From: Klenkia sp.
GTDB lineage: Bacteria; Actinomycetota; Actinomycetes; Mycobacteriales; Geodermatophilaceae
Assembly (NCBI GenBank): GCA_025966215.1
Contig: JAOPVM010000331.1
Coordinates: 1 to 14,044, forward strand
Direction: 5' to 3'
Length of the DNA stretch: 14,044 nt
The notes under the pieces were generated by a model. That model did no database searches. It was not told the origin of the DNA and worked only from the letters and a program-made list of their open reading frames with translations. The position numbers were made by a program, and so were the translations under genes. Shown piece after piece: positions 7,296 through 13,981 of this stretch; positions within the stretch are counted from its first letter, which is position 1, and every line of letters starts with the position of its first letter.

Positions 7296-8534
7296 TCAGG
7301 CCCGGTCGGGCTCCAGCAGCGCGACGCACTCCACGTGCGCGGTCATCGGGAAGGCGTCGAAGGCCCGCAGCCCGGTGACCGACCAGCCGGCCTCGGCGAA
7401 CACGGCCACGTCGCGGGCCAGGGACGCCGGGTCGCAGGCCACGTAGACCACGGCGCGGGCCCCGGAGTCGGCGAGCACCGCGCTGACCTGCGTGCCGGCG
7501 CCGGCGCGCGGCGGGTCCAGGACGACGACGTCGGGTGGTCCGTCGAGCTCGGCCAGCAGCCCGGTCAGCCCCTCGGCGTCCACCGCGCCCTGCCAGACCT
7601 CGGCCTGCGGCAGGTCGGACAGGTTGTCCGCGGCCGCGGCGCACGCCCCGGCGTCGTACTCGACGCAGACCACCTGGCCCGTGGTGCCCACCCCGGGGGC
7701 CAGCGACCCGCCGAAGAGGCCGGCGCCGGCGTAGAGGTCCAGCACCCGCTCGCCCGGGGTGACCGCCGCGTAGCGGGCCACTGCCCCCACCAGGGCGTCC
7801 GCCGCGGCCGGGTGCACCTGCCAGAAGCCGGTGCCCTCGACCTGCCAGTCCCGGTGCCAGGCACGCCGCTCGGCCCGCTGACCGTCCGCGGCGGCTGCCT
7901 CCGGCGGCCGCACCACCTTGGTCGACTGGGCGTGCCCGCGCCGGTCCAGCCGGGTGGTGGTGACGGCGCCGACCGAGTCGACCGCGACGTCGACCGCCCC
8001 GGCGCCGTCCCAGGTGCGCCCCAGGACCGCCGCGACCGCGGGCTCCACGGTGATCGGGCAGTCGGCGAGCACGTGCACGTCCCGCGAGCGGTGCGGCCGC
8101 AGACCGGGACGCCCCTCACGGTCGACGGCGAACCGGGCCCGTGAACGCCAGCGCAGCGCGCCACCGGGCAGCTCCTCGACGTCCAGGGACACGTCCATGC
8201 CGGCCAGGCGGGCGAACTGCTCGGCGATCACGTCGCCCTTGAGCCGCCGCTGGGCGGCCGGGTCGACGTGCTGCCAGTCGCAGCCGCCGCACCTCCCGGG
8301 ACCGGACTCCGGGCAGGGCCGCTCGACGCGGTCCGGAGACGCCTCCAGCACCTCGACGGCGTCCGCCCGGCAGTAGCCGGGGTGCCGGTCCTCGGTGACC
8401 GCGACGACGACCCGCTCACCGGGCAGCGCGTGCCGGACGAAGACCACCCGGCCCTCGTGCCGGGCCACGCAGTGCCCGCCGTGCGCGACCGGCCCCACGG
8501 TGACCTCGAACCGGTCACCCACCCAGCTGCTCAT
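7296..8534 (-). CDS. TRAM-domain class I SAM-dependent RNA (uracil-5-)methyltransferase, TrmA/RlmD family
   Basis: A 412-residue RNA methyltransferase of the RlmD/TrmA type, expected to make 5-methyluridine in rRNA or tRNA. A TRAM RNA-binding domain (about 4-62) is followed by an iron-sulfur cysteine set C74, C82, C85 and C159. The Rossmann methyltransferase domain has GFWQVHPAAADALV (236-249), the SAM site VLDLYAGAGLFGG (264-276) and VVLDPPRAG (337-345). The predicted catalytic nucleophile is C367 in VYVACDPASLARD, and the base is E402 in HVECV. All key residues are present. From memory the mycobacterial counterpart is Rv2689c. The ATG start overlaps the transporter stop (ATGA), so it is translationally coupled to that gene; an independent ribosome-binding site is weak. 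Which RNA and which uridine cannot be told from sequence. Confidence 0.92.
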   Translation of the reverse strand: MSSWVGDRFEVTVGPVAHGGHCVARHEGRVVFVRHALPGERVVVAVTEDRHPGYCRADAVEVLEASPDRVERPCPESGPGRCGGCDWQHVDPAAQRRLKGDVIAEQFARLAGMDVSLDVEELPGGALRWRSRARFAVDREGRPGLRPHRSRDVHVLADCPITVEPAVAAVLGRTWDGAGAVDVAVDSVGAVTTTRLDRRGHAQSTKVVRPPEAAAADGQRAERRAWHRDWQVEGTGFWQVHPAAADALVGAVARYAAVTPGERVLDLYAGAGLFGGSLAPGVGTTGQVVCVEYDAGACAAAADNLSDLPQAEVWQGAVDAEGLTGLLAELDGPPDVVVLDPPRAGAGTQVSAVLADSGARAVVYVACDPASLARDVAVFAEAGWSVTGLRAFDAFPMTAHVECVALLEPDRA

Positions 8535-10561
8535 CGGGCGTCGGGGTCCTCGGCGAGCCCCCGCCGCAGGTCACCCGGAGCCGGCCCGGCCGACCGCTGC
8601 TGCAGCTCCTCCTCCCGGTCCCGCGAGCCCTCCAGCTGCCACGGCACCGTCGTGATCATCACGCCGGGCTGGAACTGCAGCCGGGAGCGCAGCCGCAGCG
8701 CGCTCTGGTTGTGCAGCACGTTCTCCCACCAGTGTCCGACCACGTACTGCGGCACGAAGACGACGACGAGCTCGCGCGGGCTGTCCCGCCGGATGTCCTT
8801 GACGAAGTCGACCACCGGACGGGTGATCTCCCGGTAGGGCGACTCCAGCACGGTCAGCGGGATCGGGATGTCGTAGCGGTCCCAGTCCGCCTGCAGCCCG
8901 CGGGTGTCGGCGTCGTCGACGTTGACCGTGAGGGCGGTGAGCTGGTCGGGCCGGGTGGCCCGGGCGAACGCCAGCGCCCGCAGGGTCGGCTTGTGCACCT
9001 TGTTGACCAGCACGACCGCGTGCACCTTCGAGGGCAGCGTGCGGGAGTCCCCGCTGGGCACGAGCTGATCGGCGACGTGGGTGTAGTGCCGGTTGATCTG
9101 TCGCATGAGCAGGTAGATGAACGGCATCACCAGGATGACCAGCCACGCGCCCCGGGTGAACTTGGTGAGCACGATGATCACCAGCACCACGGTGGTGAGC
9201 GAGCCGCCGATGGTGTTGATGACCTGCGAGCGGCGCATCCGTTGGCGCTCGGCGCCCTCGACGGTCCTCATCTCCCGGTTCCAGTGCCGGACCATGCCCC
9301 ACTGGCCGATGGTGAAGCTGGTGAACACCCCGATGATGTAGAGCTGGATCAGCCGGGTGGAGTCGGCCTGGAAGGCCACGATCAGCAGCGCGGCGAACCC
9401 GGCCAGCAGCAGGATGCCGTTGCTGTAGACCAGCTTGTCGCCACGGGTGTGCAGCTGCTTGGGCATGTAGCGGTCCTGGGCCAGCACCGAGCCCAGCAGC
9501 GGGAAGCCGTATAACGCGGTGTTCGCGGCCAGGATCAGCACCAGTGCGGTGGCCGCCTGGATGTAGAAGAACCCGATCGAGGTGTCCCCGCCGAAGACGG
9601 CGCTGGCGACCTGGGCGATGACCGTGCGTTGCGGCTCGGTCGCGCAGTTCGTGAACCCCTCCAGGTCGCAGGGGAACTCGGCGTACTTGACCCCGGAGAA
9701 CAGCGCCAGCGCGGTCACACCGGCGAACATCGTCGCGGCGATCCCGCCCATCAGGGCGAGCGTGGTGGCCGCGTTCTTCGACTTCGGGGGCTTGAAGGCC
9801 GGCACCCCGTTGGCGATCGCCTCGACGCCGGTCAGCGCGGTGCAGCCCGAGGCGAAGGCGCGCAGTGCGAAGAACACCAGCGCGACCCCGGTGAGGTCGT
9901 CGAAGCCGGGCTCGGGGGTGATCGTGTACGCCGCGCTCTCGGCCACCAGCGAGGCGTCCCGGAAGAAGTACTCGATGAACCCGGTGACGATCATGACCAT
10001 GATCCCGGCGACGAACAGGTACGTGGGGACGGCGAAGCTCTTGCCCGACTCCCGCAGGCCGCGCAGGTTCGCCGCGGCGAGGAAACCGACCAGGACGACC
10101 GCGATGAGCACGCGGTGCTCGGCCAGACCGGGGAACGCCGAGATGATGTTGTCGGTGCCGGCGCTGACCGACACGGCCACGGTGAGCACGTAGTCGGTGA
10201 GCAGCGCGCTGGCCACCACCAGCGAGGCGAACCGGCCGTGGTTCCTGGCCGCCACCTCGTAGTCCCCTCCGCCGGAGGGGTAGGCGTGCACCACCTGGCG
10301 GTAGGACAGCACCACCACGACCAGCAGCAGGACGACGGCGACCGCCAGCCACGGCGCGAGGAACAGGAACGCCGTCCCGGCCAGGGTCAGCACGATGAGG
10401 ATCTCCTGGGTGGCGTAGGCCACCGAGGAGAGCGGGTCGCTGGCGAAGATCGGCAACGCGAGCCGTTTGGGCAGCAGGGACTCCCCGGCCCGGTCGCTGC
10501 GGACGGGACGTCCGAGCACGAGGCGTTTGGGGAGTTGCCCGAGGTCGGACAGCGAAGGCAC
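8531..10561 (-). CDS. kimA: KimA-type potassium importer (APC superfamily, KUP-like)
   Basis: A 676-residue inner-membrane transporter with about 12 helices (roughly residues 35-490) and a cytosolic C-terminal domain (about 510-650). It would usually be labelled an amino-acid permease, but it matches the Bacillus subtilis KimA potassium/proton symporter as I recall it: SDPLSSVAYATQEIL, YPSGGGDYEVA, LLTDYVLTVAVSVSAGTD, then SGCTALTGVEAIANGVPAFK. The C-terminus has VVFVPQY and LHNQSALRLRSRL. KimA potassium-site residues, recalled as D36, Y43, D117, T121, T230 and E233, align with D42, Y49, D123, T127, T244 and E247. An extracellular loop carries two extra cysteines (C298, C306). I chose the GTG at 10561, six bases after a TACCAT -10. 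The same frame stays open to 10936 without homology. It is divergent from the RCK pair and coupled to the methyltransferase. The mycobacterial counterpart is Rv2690c. Confidence 0.9.
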   Translation of the reverse strand: MPSLSDLGQLPKRLVLGRPVRSDRAGESLLPKRLALPIFASDPLSSVAYATQEILIVLTLAGTAFLFLAPWLAVAVVLLLVVVVLSYRQVVHAYPSGGGDYEVAARNHGRFASLVVASALLTDYVLTVAVSVSAGTDNIISAFPGLAEHRVLIAVVLVGFLAAANLRGLRESGKSFAVPTYLFVAGIMVMIVTGFIEYFFRDASLVAESAAYTITPEPGFDDLTGVALVFFALRAFASGCTALTGVEAIANGVPAFKPPKSKNAATTLALMGGIAATMFAGVTALALFSGVKYAEFPCDLEGFTNCATEPQRTVIAQVASAVFGGDTSIGFFYIQAATALVLILAANTALYGFPLLGSVLAQDRYMPKQLHTRGDKLVYSNGILLLAGFAALLIVAFQADSTRLIQLYIIGVFTSFTIGQWGMVRHWNREMRTVEGAERQRMRRSQVINTIGGSLTTVVLVIIVLTKFTRGAWLVILVMPFIYLLMRQINRHYTHVADQLVPSGDSRTLPSKVHAVVLVNKVHKPTLRALAFARATRPDQLTALTVNVDDADTRGLQADWDRYDIPIPLTVLESPYREITRPVVDFVKDIRRDSPRELVVVFVPQYVVGHWWENVLHNQSALRLRSRLQFQPGVMITTVPWQLEGSRDREEELQQRSAGPAPGDLRRGLAEDPDAR

Positions 10562-10573
10562 GAGCGGATGGTA
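10561..10573 (-). promoter_or_regulatory. -10 hexamer TACCAT placed for a leaderless transporter transcript
   Basis: On the minus strand TACCAT (10573 to 10568) is followed by six bases and then the GTG at 10561, so +1 falls on the start codon. No Shine-Dalgarno is present. The spacing is the same as for the DUF3000 and OB-fold genes. Confidence 0.6.
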
Positions 10574-10629
10574 CGGACGGTGCGGGCGCGAGCCCCCCCG
10601 AAGGACCGCTTCGTGTCGTGCCGCGGGTG

Positions 10630-10687
10630 TACGTTCGCGCGCTGTACGCCCCGGCGGTCCGCGCCGGGGTGCGGGACCCGCGGGGAG
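10630..10687 (+). promoter_or_regulatory. Possible promoter and structured leader of the RCK operon
   Basis: TACGTT (10630-10635) fits TANNNT and would give a +1 near 10642 and a leader of about 53 bases. The leader holds a nine-pair stem, 10647-10655 with 10663-10671 (core CCCCGGC/GCCGGGG, one G-U pair, seven-base loop). A small second stem, GCGG/CCGC (10671-10674 with 10678-10681), ends directly at the ribosome-binding run GGGGAG (10682-10687). The two stems share base 10671, so they may compete. The sequence does not resemble a c-di-AMP (ydaO) riboswitch, which is far longer. Confidence 0.4.
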
Positions 10688-10694
10688 AACCTCA

Positions 10695-11363
10695 GTGCAC
10701 GTGGTCGTCATGGGCTGCGGTCGGGTCGGATCGGCCATCGCCCGTCGCCTCGAGGAGATCGGGCACAGCGTCGCGGTCATCGACCAGAACGCCGAGGCGT
10801 TCCGCCGGCTGGGCCCGGAGTTCGAGGGCCGCCAGGTCACCGGCCTGGGGTTCGACCGGCAGACCCTCCTCGACGCCGGCATCGACTCCGCCGGCGCCTT
10901 CGCCGCGGTCAGCAGCGGCGACAACTCCAACATCATCGCCGCGCGGGTGGCCCGGGAGACCTTCGGCGTCGAGCACGTCGTCGCCCGGATCTACGACTCC
11001 AAGCGGGCCGAGGTCTACGAGCGGATGGGCATCCCCAGCGTCGCGACCGTCCCGTGGACGGTGAACCGGCTGATGCGTGAGCTGCTCAGCGTCAAGGTCA
11101 CCGAGATCTGGCGCGAGCCCACCGGCAAGGTGCTGCTCATGCGGGTCACCGTCACCGACGGCTGGGTCGGCCGCCCGCTGGCCGACCTCGAACGCGCCAC
11201 CGGCGCCCGCGCCGCCTGGTTGGTGCGCTTCGGCGAGGCCCAGCTCCCCCGCGCCAGCACCGTGCTGCAGACCGGGGACCACCTCGTGGTCGCCGCCACC
11301 GACGACATCGCCGCCCAGGTGCACGACGCGGTCGAGAACGTCCCCGCAGGAGGGCAGCACTGA
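10695..11363 (+). CDS. trkA: TrkA/RCK potassium-uptake regulatory subunit, first copy (CeoB-like)
   Basis: A 222-residue cytosolic RCK protein, expected to bind NAD(H) or a nucleotide and gate a potassium transporter. The RCK_N Rossmann fold starts MHVVVMGCGRVGSAIA with glycines 7, 9 and 12 and the ribose-binding acid D30 in AVIDQN. SSGDNSNIIAARVA (73-86) is the usual D-x-x-N helix. RCK_C runs about 140-212 (TGKVLLMRVTV, then LVRFGEAQLPRASTVLQTGD). GGGGAG lies seven bases before the GTG at 10695. An open frame extends upstream but has no homology. Its stop shares one base with the second copy (TGATG). It matches the order of mycobacterial ceoB-ceoC (Rv2691-Rv2692, from memory). No TrkH or KtrB membrane subunit is in the window; the divergent KimA-type importer is the nearest candidate partner. 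Confidence 0.93.
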   Translation: MHVVVMGCGRVGSAIARRLEEIGHSVAVIDQNAEAFRRLGPEFEGRQVTGLGFDRQTLLDAGIDSAGAFAAVSSGDNSNIIAARVARETFGVEHVVARIYDSKRAEVYERMGIPSVATVPWTVNRLMRELLSVKVTEIWREPTGKVLLMRVTVTDGWVGRPLADLERATGARAAWLVRFGEAQLPRASTVLQTGDHLVVAATDDIAAQVHDAVENVPAGGQH

Positions 11364-12031
11364 TGCGCATCGCCATCGTCGGCGCCGGCGCGGTCGGCCG
11401 GTCCATCGCCGGGGAGCTGCTGGGCAACGGGCACACCGTGATGCTCATCGAGAAGAACGGCGCCAAGGTGCGTGCCAAGTCCGTGCCCGGCGCCGAGTGG
11501 GTGCAGGCCGACGCCTGCGAGGTCTCCGCCCTGGAGGAGGCGAACCTGTCCACCTGCGACGTGGTCATCGCCGCCACCGGGGACGACAAGGCCAACCTGG
11601 TCGTCTCGCTGCTGGCCAAGACCGAGTTCGCGGTCGCCCGGGTCGTCGCCCGGGTCAAGGACCCGCGCAACGAGTGGCTCTACACCGAGGCGTGGGGCGT
11701 GGACGTCGCCGTCTCCACCCCGCGGGTGCTCGCCGCACTCGTCGAGGAGGCGTTCACCGTCGGTGACGTCGTGCGGCTGATGAGCTTCCGCAAGGGCGCG
11801 GCCAACCTGTCCGAGATCACCCTCGCCGAGGACACCCCGTGGGTCGGCCGTCCGCTGCGCGACGTGCCGCTGCCACGGGAGACGGTGCTGACCGCGATCC
11901 TGCGCGGCGAACGGGTCATCACGCCCACCCCCGACGAGCCCCTCGAGGCCGGCGACGAGCTGCTGTTCGTGCTGCACGGCGATGTCGAGGAGGAGCTCCG
12001 GCGGCTGCTCTGCCGCGACGGCAGCTGTTGA
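11363..12031 (+). CDS. trkA: TrkA/RCK potassium-uptake regulatory subunit, second copy (CeoC-like)
   Basis: A 222-residue RCK protein, the same length as its upstream partner but clearly diverged from it. RCK_N opens MRIAIVGAGAVGRSIA with glycines 7, 9 and 12; the ribose-binding position is E30 in MLIEKN instead of aspartate. ATGDDKANLVVSLLA (71-85) is the D-x-x-N helix. RCK_C covers about 140-215 (ANLSEITLAEDTPWVG, then EPLEAGDELLFVLHGD). GGAGGG lies eight bases before the ATG at 11363, which overlaps the previous stop by one base. Equal lengths and coupling suggest the two products form a hetero-oligomer; this is inference. The gene ends 17 bases before the convergent DUF3159 stop, inside a GC hairpin region. 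Confidence 0.93.
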   Translation: MRIAIVGAGAVGRSIAGELLGNGHTVMLIEKNGAKVRAKSVPGAEWVQADACEVSALEEANLSTCDVVIAATGDDKANLVVSLLAKTEFAVARVVARVKDPRNEWLYTEAWGVDVAVSTPRVLAALVEEAFTVGDVVRLMSFRKGAANLSEITLAEDTPWVGRPLRDVPLPRETVLTAILRGERVITPTPDEPLEAGDELLFVLHGDVEEELRRLLCRDGSC

Positions 12032-12035
12032 CGGC

Positions 12036-12066
12036 CCCGCCGCCCGGCTCAGGCCCCGGCGGCGGG
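12036..12066. terminator. Bidirectional hairpin between the RCK operon and DUF3159
   Basis: CCCGCCGCC (12036-12044) pairs perfectly with GGCGGCGGG (12058-12066), a nine-pair GC stem with a 13-base loop. It begins five bases after the second trkA stop and spans the DUF3159 stop codon (12051-12049), so the right arm is coding for the last residues of DUF3159. There is no T-run. It probably serves both convergent units. Confidence 0.7.
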
Positions 12067-12831
12067 AGGCGTGCGGTGCCGGTGCAGGCGGGCGACGGCC
12101 CAGAGGGTGACGACGAGGGCGATGCCGGTGACCGGGAGCCCCAGCACCAGCGACGCGGTGCCGAGCAGCTCCACCTGGTCCTGCCAGTAGAGGAGCCCCT
12201 GGACGGCGAAGCGGACCAGGAAGGTCATCGCCCACATCAGGGTCAGCCAGGAGTAGGCCCGGACCATCCGCCGGTCGGTGCGCCAGTGCCGCTCGGCGAC
12301 GGCGTCGGGCTCCTGGTCGGCCGGCGCGGTCCCGGCGGCGGCGGTCGCTGCGGCCTTCTCCGTGAGCCGGCCGGACAGCTTCCCGCCGCCCATGCTGTCG
12401 CGCAGGCTGTGCGTGGCCATCGCGCCGAGGTGACTGGGGGCGAGGAACTCCGCGGCCACCCCGACCAGCGGCCAGCGCACCACGATCGAGCCCAGCAGCA
12501 CGACGCCGAGGGCGGCGTTGCGGATGAGGCCGGGGACGAAGAAGTCCCGCGCCTCCCCCGACGCCCGGGCGATCGCGACGGCGATCGCGACGCCGATGAG
12601 GCCGGAGAACGCCTGCTGCACGCTCTCCTTGCGCACCAGCCGCAACCCGAAGACCAGCACCGCGGCGCCGACGGCGGCCCAGATGCCGACGGTCAGCCCG
12701 CCGATGGAGTTGGCGATGACGAAGGCGATCGTCGGCAGCGAGACGTCGATCATCCCGCGCCAGCCGCCGAGCTGGTCCAGGACCAGCTGGCGGTCGACCA
12801 CCGGGGCCTTGCGGCCGTCGGTGGAGCTCAC
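12049..12831 (-). CDS. DUF3159 family integral membrane protein
   Basis: A 260-residue membrane protein of unknown function; the mycobacterial neighbour Rv2693c is the same family, from memory. Hydrophobic segments lie at about 28-44, 46-64, 72-90, 98-120, 193-212 and 222-247, so probably six helices. LGGWRGMIDVSLPTIAFV (21-38) at the start and RAYSWLTLMWAMTFLVRF (191-208) late in the protein look like the conserved ends. Between them a polar Ala, Gly and Pro rich loop (about 146-185) seems longer than needed and may be an insertion. There is no signal peptide or recognised active site. The GTG at 12831 overlaps the OB-fold stop (GTGA). It is the last gene of the run, next to the potassium genes in this and other actinobacteria, so a link to ion or envelope physiology is possible but unproven. 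Confidence 0.88.
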   Translation of the reverse strand: MSSTDGRKAPVVDRQLVLDQLGGWRGMIDVSLPTIAFVIANSIGGLTVGIWAAVGAAVLVFGLRLVRKESVQQAFSGLIGVAIAVAIARASGEARDFFVPGLIRNAALGVVLLGSIVVRWPLVGVAAEFLAPSHLGAMATHSLRDSMGGGKLSGRLTEKAAATAAAGTAPADQEPDAVAERHWRTDRRMVRAYSWLTLMWAMTFLVRFAVQGLLYWQDQVELLGTASLVLGLPVTGIALVVTLWAVARLHRHRTPPAAGA

Positions 12832-13205
12832 CCGACGCTCAGCTCGTACCAGGGGTTGTAGACGACCTGGCGCCCCTCGAAGGAGGCGAACCGGCCGCGG
12901 GCGGTGAGCGTGCGGCCGGGCTCGATGCCCGGGATGCGCCGGCGACCCAGCCAGACCAACGTCACCGAGCCCGAGCCGTCGAACAGCTCGGCCTCCAGGG
13001 TCGGCACGGTCTCCCGCGGGGTGTAGACCACGGACTTGAGCCGTCCGGTCACCGTCACGACCTGGCCCTTGCGGCAGGCGCTGACCGGCTCGCAGCCGGC
13101 CGTGGCGACGTCGGACTGCAGCTCCTGGGCGTCGATGGTCCGGTCGTCGGCCGTCAGCTTGTGCAGCGTGCGGGACAACCAGCTCGGCGCGCGGGTCTCG
13201 GTCAC
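12828..13205 (-). CDS. Small OB-fold nucleic-acid-binding protein
   Basis: A 125-residue protein with a single OB-fold domain (about 45-124): VVTVTGRLKSVVYTPR, LEAELFDGSGSVTLVWLGRR, then LTARGRFASFEGRQVVYNP. These are the beta strands typical of tRNA-anticodon/RecG-type OB domains. The N-terminal 35 residues look helical. Two cysteines, C38 and C44, flank a short loop just before the barrel. From memory the counterpart is Rv2694c. The ligand, RNA or DNA, is not known. The GTG at 13205 overlaps the hydrolase stop (GTGA), yet a TACGCT -10 lies exactly six bases before it, so it may be both coupled and leaderless. The frame stays open to 14036, but the extra part is the hydrolase shadow. It is followed by DUF3159 with a four-base overlap. 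Confidence 0.88.
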   Translation of the reverse strand: MTETRAPSWLSRTLHKLTADDRTIDAQELQSDVATAGCEPVSACRKGQVVTVTGRLKSVVYTPRETVPTLEAELFDGSGSVTLVWLGRRRIPGIEPGRTLTARGRFASFEGRQVVYNPWYELSVG

Positions 13206-13981
13206 GGCACCAGCGTAGGACGGTGCGGGCCCGCTGTCCGGTGTCGGTCCAGCCACGACGTGGTGATCTGCCAGGCAGGGCCGGTGACGTCGATGACGAC
13301 CATGTGGTCGCCCTCGACCAGCGCGACCTCGGCGGAGGGGTCCACCTCGGCGTACCGCCGGGTCTGCTGCGGGGGCACGGTGGTGTCGGCCTCGCCGTGC
13401 ACGCACAGCACGGGCACCCCGGTGGGGGCCAGTCGGGTCGGGGACGCCACGGCGTAGCGGTCCGGGTGCTCCTCGGGCGGGCCGCCCAGGAAGTCGGTCA
13501 CCGCGCCGTCGCCCATGCCCTGCGCAGCCGCCAGCTCGAGGTCGAGCACGCCGGCCTGCAGGACCGCCGCGGTGACCCGCGTGCGCGGGTCGGCGCCGGG
13601 GGCACCGGCCGGGAGCAGGTGCCGGCCGGTGGCCCAGCCGGCCAGGTGCCCGCCGGCGGAGTGCCCGACGACCGCGAGCACGGAGAGGTCCAACCGGGCG
13701 GCGTCGGGCAGGTCGGGCAGCAGGTCCAGCGCAGCGGCGACGTCGTCCAGCGTCGTGGGCCACCCACCACCGGTGCCGACCCGGCGGTACTCCACCGCGA
13801 CGGCCGCCCAGCCGCGGGTGGCCAGGTCGGCGGCCAGCGGCCGGGCCAGGTCGACCCCGTAGGCCGCCCGCCAGAAGCCGCCGTGCAGGACGACGGCCAC
13901 CGGCGCCGGGTCCGACCCGGCCGGCAGGGTCAGTTCGAGGAACTGCTGGTCGTCGTCCCCGTAGGCGTGGGTGGTGGTCAC
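13202..13981 (-). CDS. Alpha/beta hydrolase (esterase/formamidase-like, HGGFW type)
   Basis: A 259-residue soluble alpha/beta hydrolase. The oxyanion motif is HGGFW (33-37), as in feruloyl-esterase-like and arylformamidase-like members. The nucleophile elbow is GHSAGG with S108. The acid is D199 in HGEADTTVP and the histidine H226 in EGDHMVVID, so the triad is complete. WPTTLDDVAAALDLL (74-88) before the elbow is typical of this group. There is no signal peptide. The GTG at 13981 overlaps the stop of an upstream gene (GTGA), and its own stop overlaps the OB-fold start, so it lies in a fully coupled run. It does not belong to the neighbourhood as I recall it from mycobacteria and may be a lineage-specific insertion. 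The substrate cannot be told; kynurenine formamidase activity is possible but no tryptophan-catabolic gene is nearby. Confidence 0.88.
   Translation of the reverse strand: MTTTHAYGDDDQQFLELTLPAGSDPAPVAVVLHGGFWRAAYGVDLARPLAADLATRGWAAVAVEYRRVGTGGGWPTTLDDVAAALDLLPDLPDAARLDLSVLAVVGHSAGGHLAGWATGRHLLPAGAPGADPRTRVTAAVLQAGVLDLELAAAQGMGDGAVTDFLGGPPEEHPDRYAVASPTRLAPTGVPVLCVHGEADTTVPPQQTRRYAEVDPSAEVALVEGDHMVVIDVTGPAWQITTSWLDRHRTAGPHRPTLVP
13205..13217 (-). promoter_or_regulatory. -10 hexamer TACGCT placed for a leaderless OB-fold transcript
   Basis: On the minus strand TACGCT (13217 to 13212) is followed by six bases and the GTG at 13205. It lies inside the last codons of the hydrolase. The spacing equals that at DUF3000 and the potassium importer. 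Confidence 0.5.

Noticed and set aside
8571..10352. A 593-residue minus-strand frame inside the importer gene
   Set aside because: It is an Arg/Gly/Pro/His-rich out-of-frame shadow; the real frame encodes membrane helices and all KimA site residues.
8531..10561. Generic amino-acid permease label for the importer
   Set aside because: The TALTGVEAI and SDPLSSVAY motifs, the YPSGGG loop and the C-terminal LHNQSA block fit KimA potassium transporters better than amino-acid permeases.
10467..10694. N-terminal extension of the first TrkA protein
   Set aside because: It is Arg/Pro/Gly rich and antisense to the importer start; GGGGAG and the Rossmann start place initiation at 10695.
10562..10694. 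c-di-AMP (ydaO-type) riboswitch for the potassium genes
   Set aside because: The whole gap is 133 bases with two promoters and simple GC stems; the long conserved ydaO core is not seen.
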